A stretch of DNA of 19,113 bases from Bacteroidales bacterium (lineage in GTDB: Bacteria > Bacteroidota > Bacteroidia > Bacteroidales > UBA932). The stretch is taken from assembly GCA_017527625.1 (NCBI GenBank), contig JAFXPV010000031.1, forward strand, positions 1-19,113, read 5' to 3'. Below the pieces are notes generated by a model, which ran no database searches, had not been told where the DNA came from, and saw nothing but the letters and a program-made list of their open reading frames with translations. This document shows positions 8,565-15,776 of the stretch, one piece after another; positions within the stretch are counted from its first letter, which is position 1, and each line of letters starts with the position of its first letter. The position numbers were made by a program, and so were the translations under genes.

Positions 8565-8846
8565 ATGACTAAAGCTGAAATCGTTAATGAAGTAGCCAAA
8601 GCAACAGGCCTTGAGAAGATCGCTGTTCAGAATGTAGTTGAATCTTTCATGGAGAGTGTTAAGGGTTCGCTGGAGAAAGGCAACAACGTTTATCTTCGTG
8701 GCTTCGGCAGTTTCGTGGTTAAACAGCGCGCTCAGAAAACAGCCCGCAACATATCTAAGAATCAGACCATCACAATCGCTGCTCACAAGATCCCCGCGTT
8801 CAAGCCGGCTAAAGTTTTCGTTGATCAGGTTAAGAAGCTCAAATAA
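8565..8846 (+). CDS. HU/IHF-family nucleoid DNA-binding protein
   Basis: Small DNA-bending nucleoid protein of 93 aa, the standard length for the family. MTKAEIVNEVAKATGLEK and the following helices form the dimerisation half. RGFGSFVVKQRAQKTARN (45-62) is the beta-arm entrance with the GFG(S)F signature, and the proline-containing arm tip (HKIPAFKP) is present. It is transcribed away from lon. The next gene starts 19 bases after its stop, so HU, the 29-aa ribosomal protein and the ribonuclease gene are probably one unit. HU versus IHF-like cannot be settled by eye. Confidence 0.95.
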   Translation: MTKAEIVNEVAKATGLEKIAVQNVVESFMESVKGSLEKGNNVYLRGFGSFVVKQRAQKTARNISKNQTITIAAHKIPAFKPAKVFVDQVKKLK

Positions 8847-8865
8847 CTTTTAAAAACTCAATATT

Positions 8866-8955
8866 ATGCCAAGCGGTAAAAAAAGAAAGAGACATAAAAT
8901 GTCGACGCACAAACGTAAGAAACGTTTGCGCAAGAACAGACACAAAAAGAAATAG
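8866..8955 (+). CDS. 29-aa basic ribosomal protein, bS22/mS38-like (AURKAIP1/COX24 family)
   Basis: The ORF MPSGKKRKRHKMSTHKRKKR + LRKNRHKKK ends at TAG 8953-8955. Twenty-one of 29 residues are Lys, Arg or His. The pattern KKRKRHKM-x-x-HKRKKRLRK matches, from memory, the short bacterial AURKAIP1/COX24-domain proteins, which are homologous to mitochondrial mS38 and mycobacterial bS22 near the decoding centre of the small ribosomal subunit. It begins 19 bases after the HU stop and ends 44 bases before the RNase E/G gene, and is easily missed by gene callers because of its size. Composition alone could mislead, but the length, the HKM/HK spacing and the conserved-looking context support a real gene. 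Confidence 0.82.
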   Translation: MPSGKKRKRHKMSTHKRKKRLRKNRHKKK

Positions 8956-8961
8956 AACTTT

Positions 8962-8986
8962 AGGGGCAATGAAAATTGCCCTTTAT
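8962..8986 (+). terminator. Hairpin with T-rich tail in the ribonuclease E/G leader
   Basis: GGGCAAT (8964-8970), GAAA loop, ATTGCCC (8975-8981): a perfect 7-bp stem capped by a stable GNRA-type tetraloop, extendable by G-U and A-U pairs, then TTTATTGATTATTT. This reads as an intrinsic terminator or processing site between the small ribosomal protein and the downstream ribonuclease gene. No separate promoter for the ribonuclease gene is visible after it, so read-through would be needed to express that gene. Confidence 0.65.
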
Positions 8987-8999
8987 TGATTATTTCTGA

Positions 9000-10556
9000 A
9001 TGGAGAAAGAACTGATAATAGATGTCAGGCAGGATGCAATAAACATAGCCTTGCTGGAAAACCATCGTCTGATGGAATATAGCAGCGAGAGTCTCAAAGG
9101 AAAGAAATATTCTGTAGGAGATGTCTATATCGGAAGAGTCAAAAAGCTCCTTCCTTCCCTGAATGCGGCGTTCGTCGACATTGGAGATGAGAAAGATGCT
9201 TTCATCCACTATCTTGACCTGGGCTTGAACTTCAGGGCCTTCGACAAATTCGTCCAGCAGATTGACAAGCGGGTGACGGATACGAAGGCTTTCTACCGGA
9301 AATTCCGCAACGATGAAGTTCTGCCCAAGGATGGCAAGATTGCCGATTTCCTGACTGTCGGAATGCCGATAATGGTGCAGATAGTCAAGGAACCGATTTC
9401 CACCAAGGGATCACGTCTCACTTCCGAGATTTCGATAGCCGGAAGGAATATGGTCCTGCTTCCGTTTAACGACAAGGTAAGCATCTCCCAGAAGATTACT
9501 TCTAAGACCGAGAAGAAGCGGCTCGAGCGCCTTGTCTACAGCATCCTTCCAGACAATTACGGAGTAATAATCCGCACGGCGGCCGAAGGCAAGAGGGCTG
9601 CGGTGCTGGATGCGGAACTGCGCAGCCTGGTCGAGAAATGGGAAGGTTCGTGGGAGAAACTCAAGGCTGCCAAGACGGTCAGCCGCCTGTTCACCGAGAA
9701 CAACCGCGTAACTACCATCCTTCGCGACCTGCTCAACGATTCGTTCAACAGCATCTACGCCAACGACGAGTCCATCTGCAACGAAATTCACGACTACATC
9801 TCGATGATTTCTCCCCAGCAGGAGAAAATCGTCCATTTCTACGATTCGAAGACTCCCATCTTCGACCATTTCGACATTACCCGCCAGATCAAGGGATCTT
9901 TCGGCAAGGTTGTGTCTATGAAGAAAGGAACATATCTGGTAATCGAGCATACAGAAGCCCTGCACGTGATAGACGTCAACAGCGGCATCCGTCATACCCA
10001 GGTCAATCAGGAAGAGAACGCACTGGAAGTCAATATTTTCGCGGCCGAAGAGATAGCGCGCCAGATGAGGCTGCGCGATATGGGCGGAATAGTGATCGTC
10101 GATTTCATCGATATGAATTCGGCTGAACACCGCAACCAGCTGTTCCAGAAGATGCAGGAATTTATGGCTGCCGACCGCACAAAGCACACGGTGCTGCCGC
10201 TGACAAAGTTCGGGCTGATGCAGATAACCAGGCAGAGGGTCCGTCCGGTGACCCAGATCGATACCAGCGAAGTCTGCCCGACCTGCCACGGCACAGGCAA
10301 GGTGGCTTCATCTCTCGTGCTGGACGAACAGATCGAAAACCAGCTTGAGATGCTGGTGAGGGACAGGGGCTACAGTTCGCTCCACCTCACCGTCAATCCT
10401 ATATTGTACGCATATCTGACAAAAGGATTCAACAGCATCCGCCGCCACTGGGCCAAGAAATACAACTGTTCGCTGAAAGTGATCAGCAACAACGAGCTGC
10501 ATCTGGTGGACTATGTCTGGTCAGATGCTTCCGACAAGGTCGCCATCACAATCTAG
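9000..10556 (+). CDS. rng: Ribonuclease E/G family endoribonuclease
   Basis: Single-strand-specific endoribonuclease acting in rRNA maturation and mRNA turnover. It has 518 aa, close to RNase G (489 in E. coli) and lacking the long RNase E scaffold tail. The S1 RNA-binding domain spans about 37-125 (VGDVYIGRVKKLLPSLNAAFVDIG). The DNase-I-like catalytic domain has the Mg2+ ligands D325 (IDVNSG) and D368 (VIVDFIDM), spaced 43 residues as D303/D346 in RNase E. The Zn-link CPTC is at 426-429, followed by HGTG, and supports dimerisation. The ATG is 44 bases after the small ribosomal protein gene. Its 3' end overlaps convergent argH by 11 bp. Symbol given for the RNase G-like architecture; the family boundary is soft. 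Confidence 0.93.
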   Translation: MEKELIIDVRQDAINIALLENHRLMEYSSESLKGKKYSVGDVYIGRVKKLLPSLNAAFVDIGDEKDAFIHYLDLGLNFRAFDKFVQQIDKRVTDTKAFYRKFRNDEVLPKDGKIADFLTVGMPIMVQIVKEPISTKGSRLTSEISIAGRNMVLLPFNDKVSISQKITSKTEKKRLERLVYSILPDNYGVIIRTAAEGKRAAVLDAELRSLVEKWEGSWEKLKAAKTVSRLFTENNRVTTILRDLLNDSFNSIYANDESICNEIHDYISMISPQQEKIVHFYDSKTPIFDHFDITRQIKGSFGKVVSMKKGTYLVIEHTEALHVIDVNSGIRHTQVNQEENALEVNIFAAEEIARQMRLRDMGGIVIVDFIDMNSAEHRNQLFQKMQEFMAADRTKHTVLPLTKFGLMQITRQRVRPVTQIDTSEVCPTCHGTGKVASSLVLDEQIENQLEMLVRDRGYSSLHLTVNPILYAYLTKGFNSIRRHWAKKYNCSLKVISNNELHLVDYVWSDASDKVAITI

Positions 10557-11853
10557 AGGCTTTGTCCATCTTTTCCTTAATCTGCGCAGTGCAAAGATTG
10601 CCCATACTGCCTTCGTGCGTGTGGGCAAGTTGTGACGCTGCAGCAGGCTTGTCGAAGGAGAAACGGCCTTCCTGGACTGCTATCCCTACCTCTTTGTAGG
10701 CATCCCTGAACGGAACGCCGGAAACCACTTTGTTGTTTACGACCTCCACGGTGAACATCGGGTCGTAGCGGTCATCCTGGTCGAGGATATGCTCGTTCAC
10801 CCTGATATGTTCGAGCATATAAGAAGTCATCTGCAGGCAGGAATGCATAAGTTCGAAAGCGGGGAAGAGGATGTCCTTGAGCAGCTGGTAGTCACGGTGA
10901 TAGCCGTGGGGCTGGTTGGTGGTCAGCAGTGCGATTTCGTTCTGGACGCTCTGCAGGCGGTTTGTCTTGGCCCGCACCATCTCCCATACGTCCGGGTTTT
11001 TCTTGTGAGGCATTATGCTGCTCCCGGTAGTCAGCGAGTCGGGGAACGAAATGAAGCGGAAATTGGTACACATATACATACAGCAGTCCGCAGCGAATTT
11101 GTTGAGGGTGCTGCTGACAGCGGCAATCGCTGCAGCGACGGCTTTTTCGGCCTTCGAACGGCTCATCTGGGCGGCTATCGAGTTGTAATGCAGGTCTGCG
11201 AAATCCAGCAGGCGGGTGGTCATCTTCCTGTCGAGAGGGAAGGAACTGCCGTAGCCGGCTGCCGAGCCGAGAGGATTCTGATCGACGATCCGGCGGGCGG
11301 CACGGATCATCACCATATCGTCGGCCAGGGTTTCTGCGTAGGCGCCGAACCACAGACCGAAGGATGAGGGCATTGCGACCTGTGCGTGAGTGTAGCCGGG
11401 CAGCAGAACTTCTTTGTACTGCTCGCTCAGACTCTGATACTGACTGAACAGCGATTTCACTTCTTCGGCCAGGCTGTCAAGCTCGTCGCGCATATACAGC
11501 TTCAGGTCGACCAGGACCTGGTCGTTGCGGCTGCGGCCTGAGTGGATCTTCTTGCCGACGGAGCCGAGCTTGCGGGTGAGAAGGATTTCAATCTGGGAAT
11601 GGATATCTTCCGCCTCGTCCTCCATCACGAAATTGCCTGCTTCGATCTGTGCGAGGATTGCGTCAAGTTCCTTGCTGAGAATCTGCTCCTCGTCTTTTGC
11701 GAGCAGTCCGACTTCGGCCAGCATAGCTATATGGGCCTTGGAGCCCAGCACGTCATATTTCGCAAGTTTGAGGTCCAGCTCCCGGTCATTTCCGACCGTG
11801 AAGTCTTCAACCATCTGTGTGGCCGAAACGCCTTTGTTCCAGAGAGTCTGCAT
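10546..11853 (-). CDS. argH: Argininosuccinate lyase
   Basis: Last step of arginine synthesis: argininosuccinate gives arginine + fumarate. 435 aa, fumarase/aspartase superfamily. HSGRSRNDQV (104-113) and PGYTHAQ (152-158) carry active-site residues. GSSIMPHKKNPD (277-288) is the superfamily signature loop with the catalytic serine. It starts 2 bases after the argE stop and is the last gene of the arginine operon. Its final 11 bases lie inside the convergent ribonuclease gene, leaving no intergenic terminator. Confidence 0.96.
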   Translation of the reverse strand: MQTLWNKGVSATQMVEDFTVGNDRELDLKLAKYDVLGSKAHIAMLAEVGLLAKDEEQILSKELDAILAQIEAGNFVMEDEAEDIHSQIEILLTRKLGSVGKKIHSGRSRNDQVLVDLKLYMRDELDSLAEEVKSLFSQYQSLSEQYKEVLLPGYTHAQVAMPSSFGLWFGAYAETLADDMVMIRAARRIVDQNPLGSAAGYGSSFPLDRKMTTRLLDFADLHYNSIAAQMSRSKAEKAVAAAIAAVSSTLNKFAADCCMYMCTNFRFISFPDSLTTGSSIMPHKKNPDVWEMVRAKTNRLQSVQNEIALLTTNQPHGYHRDYQLLKDILFPAFELMHSCLQMTSYMLEHIRVNEHILDQDDRYDPMFTVEVVNNKVVSGVPFRDAYKEVGIAVQEGRFSFDKPAAASQLAHTHEGSMGNLCTAQIKEKMDKASRL

Positions 11854-11855
11854 AA

Positions 11856-12935
11856 TTATAACTGTATGTTCGTTATGAAGTCCAAATACTTTTTCAGTCC
11901 GTCGGTGATTTCGCCGCGATAGACGAATTCGTCGGCTTTATGGGAACGGTTGCTGTCGCCGGGGCCCATCTTTATGGCAGGGATCGACAGCCTCATCCAG
12001 TCGGATGTGGTGGGGGAGATGTAGGTTTCGACACCGAGACTTGCGGCAGTCCTGATCAGGGAATGCCCCTGTGGAGTCGCGGAAGCGTGGTTCAGCATAT
12101 TGCGGGCTTTCATTCCGCACTGCGGAGCAGCCTGCTGCAGAAGCTCCATTATCTCTTCGTTGCTGTAACTGTCGGTGGTGCGGATGTCGATCACGAAACT
12201 GCAGCTGTCCGGAATGACATTGTGCGCCGTGCCCGCGTTTATCTGGGTGACGTTAAGTCCGACCGGACCCATCGAGGGCGATACTTTGCTGAACTGAAGC
12301 CGGCGTATGGCGCTGATCGCTTCGACTGCCTTATACAAGGCATTGTCGCCGAGTTCGGCGTGGGCGCAGTGGGCGCTGCGGCCTTCGCAACTGGCGTCCA
12401 CCACAAGCAGGCCTCTTTCCGCTACGGCGGCTTTCATTCCCGTGGGCTCTCCGACTATGGCGAAATCGGCTTCCCGCTCGACTATGCGGCGGAGCATCCT
12501 CATTCCCCTCTCTCCCGAGCGCTCTTCTTCGCAGCTCAGGGCGAGAAGAAGGTTGACCGGCAGCTCGAGCCGCTCTTTCATCGTATGGATGAAGGTGAAT
12601 ATCATACACACTACGCTGGCGCCGTCGTCGTTGCTGCCAAGCCCCAGGATCCTGGTCCTGTCGGCAGGCGGATTCAGGGGGTCGAAGCTGTATCCGGCCG
12701 CTGCTGCCACAGTGTCGATGTGCGCGTTGAGCATCAGCACCGGCTTGCCGGGGTCGTTCTCGGGCTGCCTTACGACGATATTGTTGCCGTATCTGGCTGC
12801 AGAGAGGCCCTCCGATTCGAGGAAGGAGCACAGAAAGTCAGCTTTCTTCGTCTCGTGGAAGCTTTCTGCCGGGATGGCTATCATATCTGAAAGCAGCTGG
12901 CAGGCCTGTTGTGTGTATTGGCTTATGTCGCTCAT
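11856..12935 (-). CDS. argE: N-acylornithine/N-acylcitrulline deacylase, M20 metallopeptidase (ArgE type)
   Basis: Two-zinc hydrolase of the ArgE/DapE M20 family, 359 aa. Expected metal and catalytic residues are visible: H72 and D74 in NAHIDTV, D103 in GSNDDGA, E136/E137 in CEEERSG, E163 in GEPTG, and H332 in NRSHKADEF. Residues about 175-290 form the dimerisation (lid) domain. In a pathway where carbamoylation comes before deacylation, the expected substrate is N-succinyl- (or N-acetyl-) citrulline rather than acylornithine; that is inferred from the neighbouring transcarbamylase. The start overlaps the argB stop as ATGA. DapE activity is possible by sequence alone, but the operon position between argB and argH favours arginine synthesis. 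Confidence 0.88.
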   Translation of the reverse strand: MSDISQYTQQACQLLSDMIAIPAESFHETKKADFLCSFLESEGLSAARYGNNIVVRQPENDPGKPVLMLNAHIDTVAAAAGYSFDPLNPPADRTRILGLGSNDDGASVVCMIFTFIHTMKERLELPVNLLLALSCEEERSGERGMRMLRRIVEREADFAIVGEPTGMKAAVAERGLLVVDASCEGRSAHCAHAELGDNALYKAVEAISAIRRLQFSKVSPSMGPVGLNVTQINAGTAHNVIPDSCSFVIDIRTTDSYSNEEIMELLQQAAPQCGMKARNMLNHASATPQGHSLIRTAASLGVETYISPTTSDWMRLSIPAIKMGPGDSNRSHKADEFVYRGEITDGLKKYLDFITNIQL

Positions 12936-13699
12936 TCTATTACTGTTCCTATTGCCCTGCCAAGGTTTGCAGAGCTCTTGATGATCACTCTTTTCACTCC
13001 TGCATCAATGGCAGAGAAGGCATTGTCGAGCTTCGGTATCATACCGGCCGACACGGCTCCTGTGGCTTTCATCTCGCGGAAGGTCTCACGATCGATAGTG
13101 GGTATGACGCTGTCGCCGTCTTCAGGGTCAGAAAGCACTCCGTTCTTTTCGAAGCAGAAGGTGAGGGACACCTGACGTACGGCCGCCATAGCTCTGGCAA
13201 CCCTCGAGGCGATGGTGTCGGCATTGGTGTTGAGCAGCGTGCCTTTGCGGTCGTGAGTCACCGCGCAAAGGACCGGTGTCAGCCCCTGCTCCATAAGCAT
13301 ATCCAGGAATTTGACGTCCACGGCACGTATGTCTCCGACGAAACCGTAATCTATGGGTTCCTTGGGGCGTATGTCCGAGTCTATGACGCTGCCGTCGGCT
13401 CCTGACAGGCCGATTGCGTTGCAGCCTCTGGCCTGGAGCTTCGCTACTATGGTCTTGTTCAGCCATCCGGCGTATACCGACACCGCGACTTTCAGGGTCT
13501 GCTCGTCGGTAATCCTGCGGCCTTCCACCATCTTGGGCTCGATGCCCAGCCTGAGCAGGGTCTGGCTGGCCATCACGCCGCCGCCGTGTACAAGGATCTT
13601 GCTGCCCGGCAGGGCGGTGAAGTCGTCGAGGAAGGCATCCAGTGCCCGCGGGTCGTCGACCACGTTCCCGCCGATCTTTATGACTGACAGTGTTTTCAT
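12932..13699 (-). CDS. argB: N-acylglutamate kinase (acetylglutamate kinase family)
   Basis: Phosphorylates N-acetyl- or N-succinylglutamate on the gamma carboxylate; amino-acid-kinase fold, 255 aa. KIGGN (8-12) and VHGGG (37-41) are the ATP/phosphate loops, NTNADTIA (157-164) binds the substrate, and GMIPKLDNA (219-227) contains the conserved lysine. The protein begins directly at the first beta strand, so it lacks the ~20-residue N-terminal helix found in hexameric, arginine-inhibited kinases and resembles the dimeric arginine-insensitive E. coli type. One base separates it from the argF' stop, and its stop overlaps argE as ATGA. Confidence 0.95.
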   Translation of the reverse strand: MKTLSVIKIGGNVVDDPRALDAFLDDFTALPGSKILVHGGGVMASQTLLRLGIEPKMVEGRRITDEQTLKVAVSVYAGWLNKTIVAKLQARGCNAIGLSGADGSVIDSDIRPKEPIDYGFVGDIRAVDVKFLDMLMEQGLTPVLCAVTHDRKGTLLNTNADTIASRVARAMAAVRQVSLTFCFEKNGVLSDPEDGDSVIPTIDRETFREMKATGAVSAGMIPKLDNAFSAIDAGVKRVIIKSSANLGRAIGTVIE

Positions 13700-13700
13700 A

Positions 13701-14654
13701 CTAAAGTGATTTCAGAACTTCTCTGATGACCGTCTGGGCGCTGAACTCCCTGTTGGCGGCTTCGGGGATCACGAGACTCTGAGGCGATTCGATCACGTCG
13801 TCGCTCACTATCATTCCCCTGCGCACGGGAAGGCAATGCATAAAGAATGCGTTGTCTGTGAGGGCCATCTTCTCGGTCGTGATGGTCCAGCTGCGGTCGG
13901 TCGACAGGATTTCGCCGTAGTGGGGTTCCATACAGGCCGACCAGTTCTTCGCATAAACGAAGTCTGCACCGGCGAGGGCCTTGTCCTGGTCGTATTCCAC
14001 GACAGCGTCACCGACGAACTCCGGCTCCAGCTCATAACCCTTGGGGTGTGTGATGACTAGCTCGTATCCGGCGGCATTCATCCATTGCGCGAATGAATTG
14101 GGCACTGCTTGCGGAAGTGCCCTGGGGTGGGGCGCCCACGTGAGTACGACCTTGGGCCGGTCGGTCTTCTTGTGCTCCTCGATGGTGATGAGGTCGGCGA
14201 AGGCCTGCATAGGATGCACGGTTGCGCTTTCCATACTTATCACCGGTTTGCCGGAGTATTCCATAAACTGGCGCAGTATAGTTTCGCTGTAGTCGTATTT
14301 CTTGTCCTTGAGGCCGGCGAACGAACGCACTCCGATGACGTCGCAGTAGTTGCCCATCACGGGGATTGCTTCGAGGATGTGCTCGCTCTTGTCTCCGTCC
14401 ATTATGACTCCGCGTTCGGTCTCGAGTTTCCACGCGCCCTGGTTGATGTCGAGCACGATGGTGTTCATTCCGAGGTTCATCGCTGCCTTCTGGGTGCTGA
14501 GCCTGGTGCGGAGGCTGGAGTTGAAGAACACCAGCAGCATCGTCTTGTTCTTCCCGAGATGCTGGTCTGCAAAGCGGTTCTGTTTTACGTATCTGGCCTG
14601 TTCGAGGGCGTATGCTATGCCCGGCAGGTCCTGCGGTCCCATAAATTGTCTCAT
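13701..14654 (-). CDS. argF': N-succinylornithine carbamoyltransferase (ArgF')
   Basis: Transfers carbamoyl phosphate to an N-acylated ornithine. 317 aa from the ATG at 14654, which overlaps the argD stop as ATGA; a longer frame to 14801 lies inside argD and is not credible. Carbamoyl-phosphate sites: SLRTR (47-51), HPMQ (147-150) and HCLPVRR (273-279). The proline-rich loop PHPRALPQAVPN (175-186) is diagnostic of the acetyl/succinyl-ornithine subfamily and replaces the ornithine-binding SMG loop of OTCases. The specificity position in DGDKSEH is Ser90. As I recall, Bacteroides fragilis SOTCase has Pro90 here and Xanthomonas AOTCase Glu92, and Ser or Pro at this site favours succinylornithine. 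Long stretches such as LDINQGAWKLETERGVIMDG match the Bacteroides enzyme. Confidence 0.93.
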   Translation of the reverse strand: MRQFMGPQDLPGIAYALEQARYVKQNRFADQHLGKNKTMLLVFFNSSLRTRLSTQKAAMNLGMNTIVLDINQGAWKLETERGVIMDGDKSEHILEAIPVMGNYCDVIGVRSFAGLKDKKYDYSETILRQFMEYSGKPVISMESATVHPMQAFADLITIEEHKKTDRPKVVLTWAPHPRALPQAVPNSFAQWMNAAGYELVITHPKGYELEPEFVGDAVVEYDQDKALAGADFVYAKNWSACMEPHYGEILSTDRSWTITTEKMALTDNAFFMHCLPVRRGMIVSDDVIESPQSLVIPEAANREFSAQTVIREVLKSL

Positions 14655-15775
14655 AGCGTAAGTGAGTTGAATGCCTCGAGGAATGCGTCTGCATCCTTGC
14701 GGCTGATCATAAGTGGAGGCAGCAGCCTTATCACGTTCTTGCCGGCGCCTCCGGTGAATATATGCTTTTCGAAAAGAAGCCTGTCGCGCAGGTCGGTCCA
14801 TTCTTCCGAGAGTTCGATGCCTATCATCAGACCCCTGCCGCGCAGCTCCTTAATGGCCTTGTTGCCTTTGAGGCCTTCCATCAGATATTGGCCGACTGCG
14901 GCGGCGTTTTCTACCAGCTTCTCATCTTTCATCACCTTGAGCACAGCCAGGGCGGCGGTGCAGGCGAGATGGTTTCCGCCGAAGGTGGTGCCCAGCATTC
15001 CGTAGCGGGCGTCAATCTTGCTGCTGAGCAGGACTGCACCGATAGGGAAGCCGTTGCCCATACCTTTCGCCACAGTGATTATGTCGGCGCTGACTCCGGA
15101 GTGCTGGTGGGCGAAGAAGCGGCCGCTGCGGCCATAGCCACTCTGTATTTCATCAGCTATCAGCAGCGTGCCAGTGGCGTCGCAGGCTTCGCGGGCTGCC
15201 TTCCAGAAAGCGGCCGAAGGCTCGAATATGCCGGCTACGCTCTGGATGCCTTCAACAATCAGTGCGGCATATTCTCCAGTGGCCAGATGGCTCTTGAGGG
15301 AGTCGATGTCGTTAAGGGGAGTAAAGACCACATTGTCGGTCTTGTTGAAGGCAGACTGGATGGCGGGATTGTCGGTGGCTGCGACGGCTCCGCTCGTGCG
15401 GCCGTGGAAAGCCTTGCCGATGGCCAGGATTTTTCTGCGCCCGGTCTGGAAAGAAGCTGCCTTGAAGGCGTTTTCATTGGCTTCAGCGCCGCTGTTGCAC
15501 AGGAACAGCGAGTGGTCGGGGTAGCCGCATTGCAAGCCGAGTTCGCGGGCAAGCTCCACCTGCAGCGAATTTTCCACCGCATTGGAGTAAAAGCCGAGTC
15601 TGCCCAGCTGCCGCTGCATCATCTCCACATAGACGGGGTGGCAGTGTCCGATGGAAATTACGGCGTGTCCTCCGTAAAGGTCGAGGTACTCAGTGCCTTC
15701 CTTGTCCCAGACGTGGCAGCCGCTGCCCTTTACAGGCTCTATCGGCCACAGTTTATATGTCTTGAATAATTCCAT
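14651..15775 (-). CDS. argD: N-acylornithine aminotransferase
   Basis: PLP-dependent class III aminotransferase converting N-acylglutamate semialdehyde to N-acylornithine with glutamate as donor. It has 374 aa, slightly short for the family because of a compact N terminus. SGAEANENA (95-103) is the phosphate/PLP loop, FHGRTSGA (123-130) the ring-stacking region, IADEIQSGYGRSG (206-218) carries D208, and the Schiff-base lysine is K237 in ITVAKGMGNGFPIGA. The start is 1 base after the argC stop, and the stop overlaps argF' as ATGA. Confidence 0.95.
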   Translation of the reverse strand: MELFKTYKLWPIEPVKGSGCHVWDKEGTEYLDLYGGHAVISIGHCHPVYVEMMQRQLGRLGFYSNAVENSLQVELARELGLQCGYPDHSLFLCNSGAEANENAFKAASFQTGRRKILAIGKAFHGRTSGAVAATDNPAIQSAFNKTDNVVFTPLNDIDSLKSHLATGEYAALIVEGIQSVAGIFEPSAAFWKAAREACDATGTLLIADEIQSGYGRSGRFFAHQHSGVSADIITVAKGMGNGFPIGAVLLSSKIDARYGMLGTTFGGNHLACTAALAVLKVMKDEKLVENAAAVGQYLMEGLKGNKAIKELRGRGLMIGIELSEEWTDLRDRLLFEKHIFTGGAGKNVIRLLPPLMISRKDADAFLEAFNSLTL

Positions 15776-15776
15776 T

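Noticed and set aside
8493..8786. 97-codon minus-strand frame opposite the HU gene
   Set aside because: Antisense to a clear HU protein and its promoter; no motif or upstream signal.
14655..14801. Longer argF' start (49 extra codons)
   Set aside because: Lies inside argD in another frame; the ATGA overlap at 14651-14654 and homology to the Bacteroides enzyme fix the shorter start.
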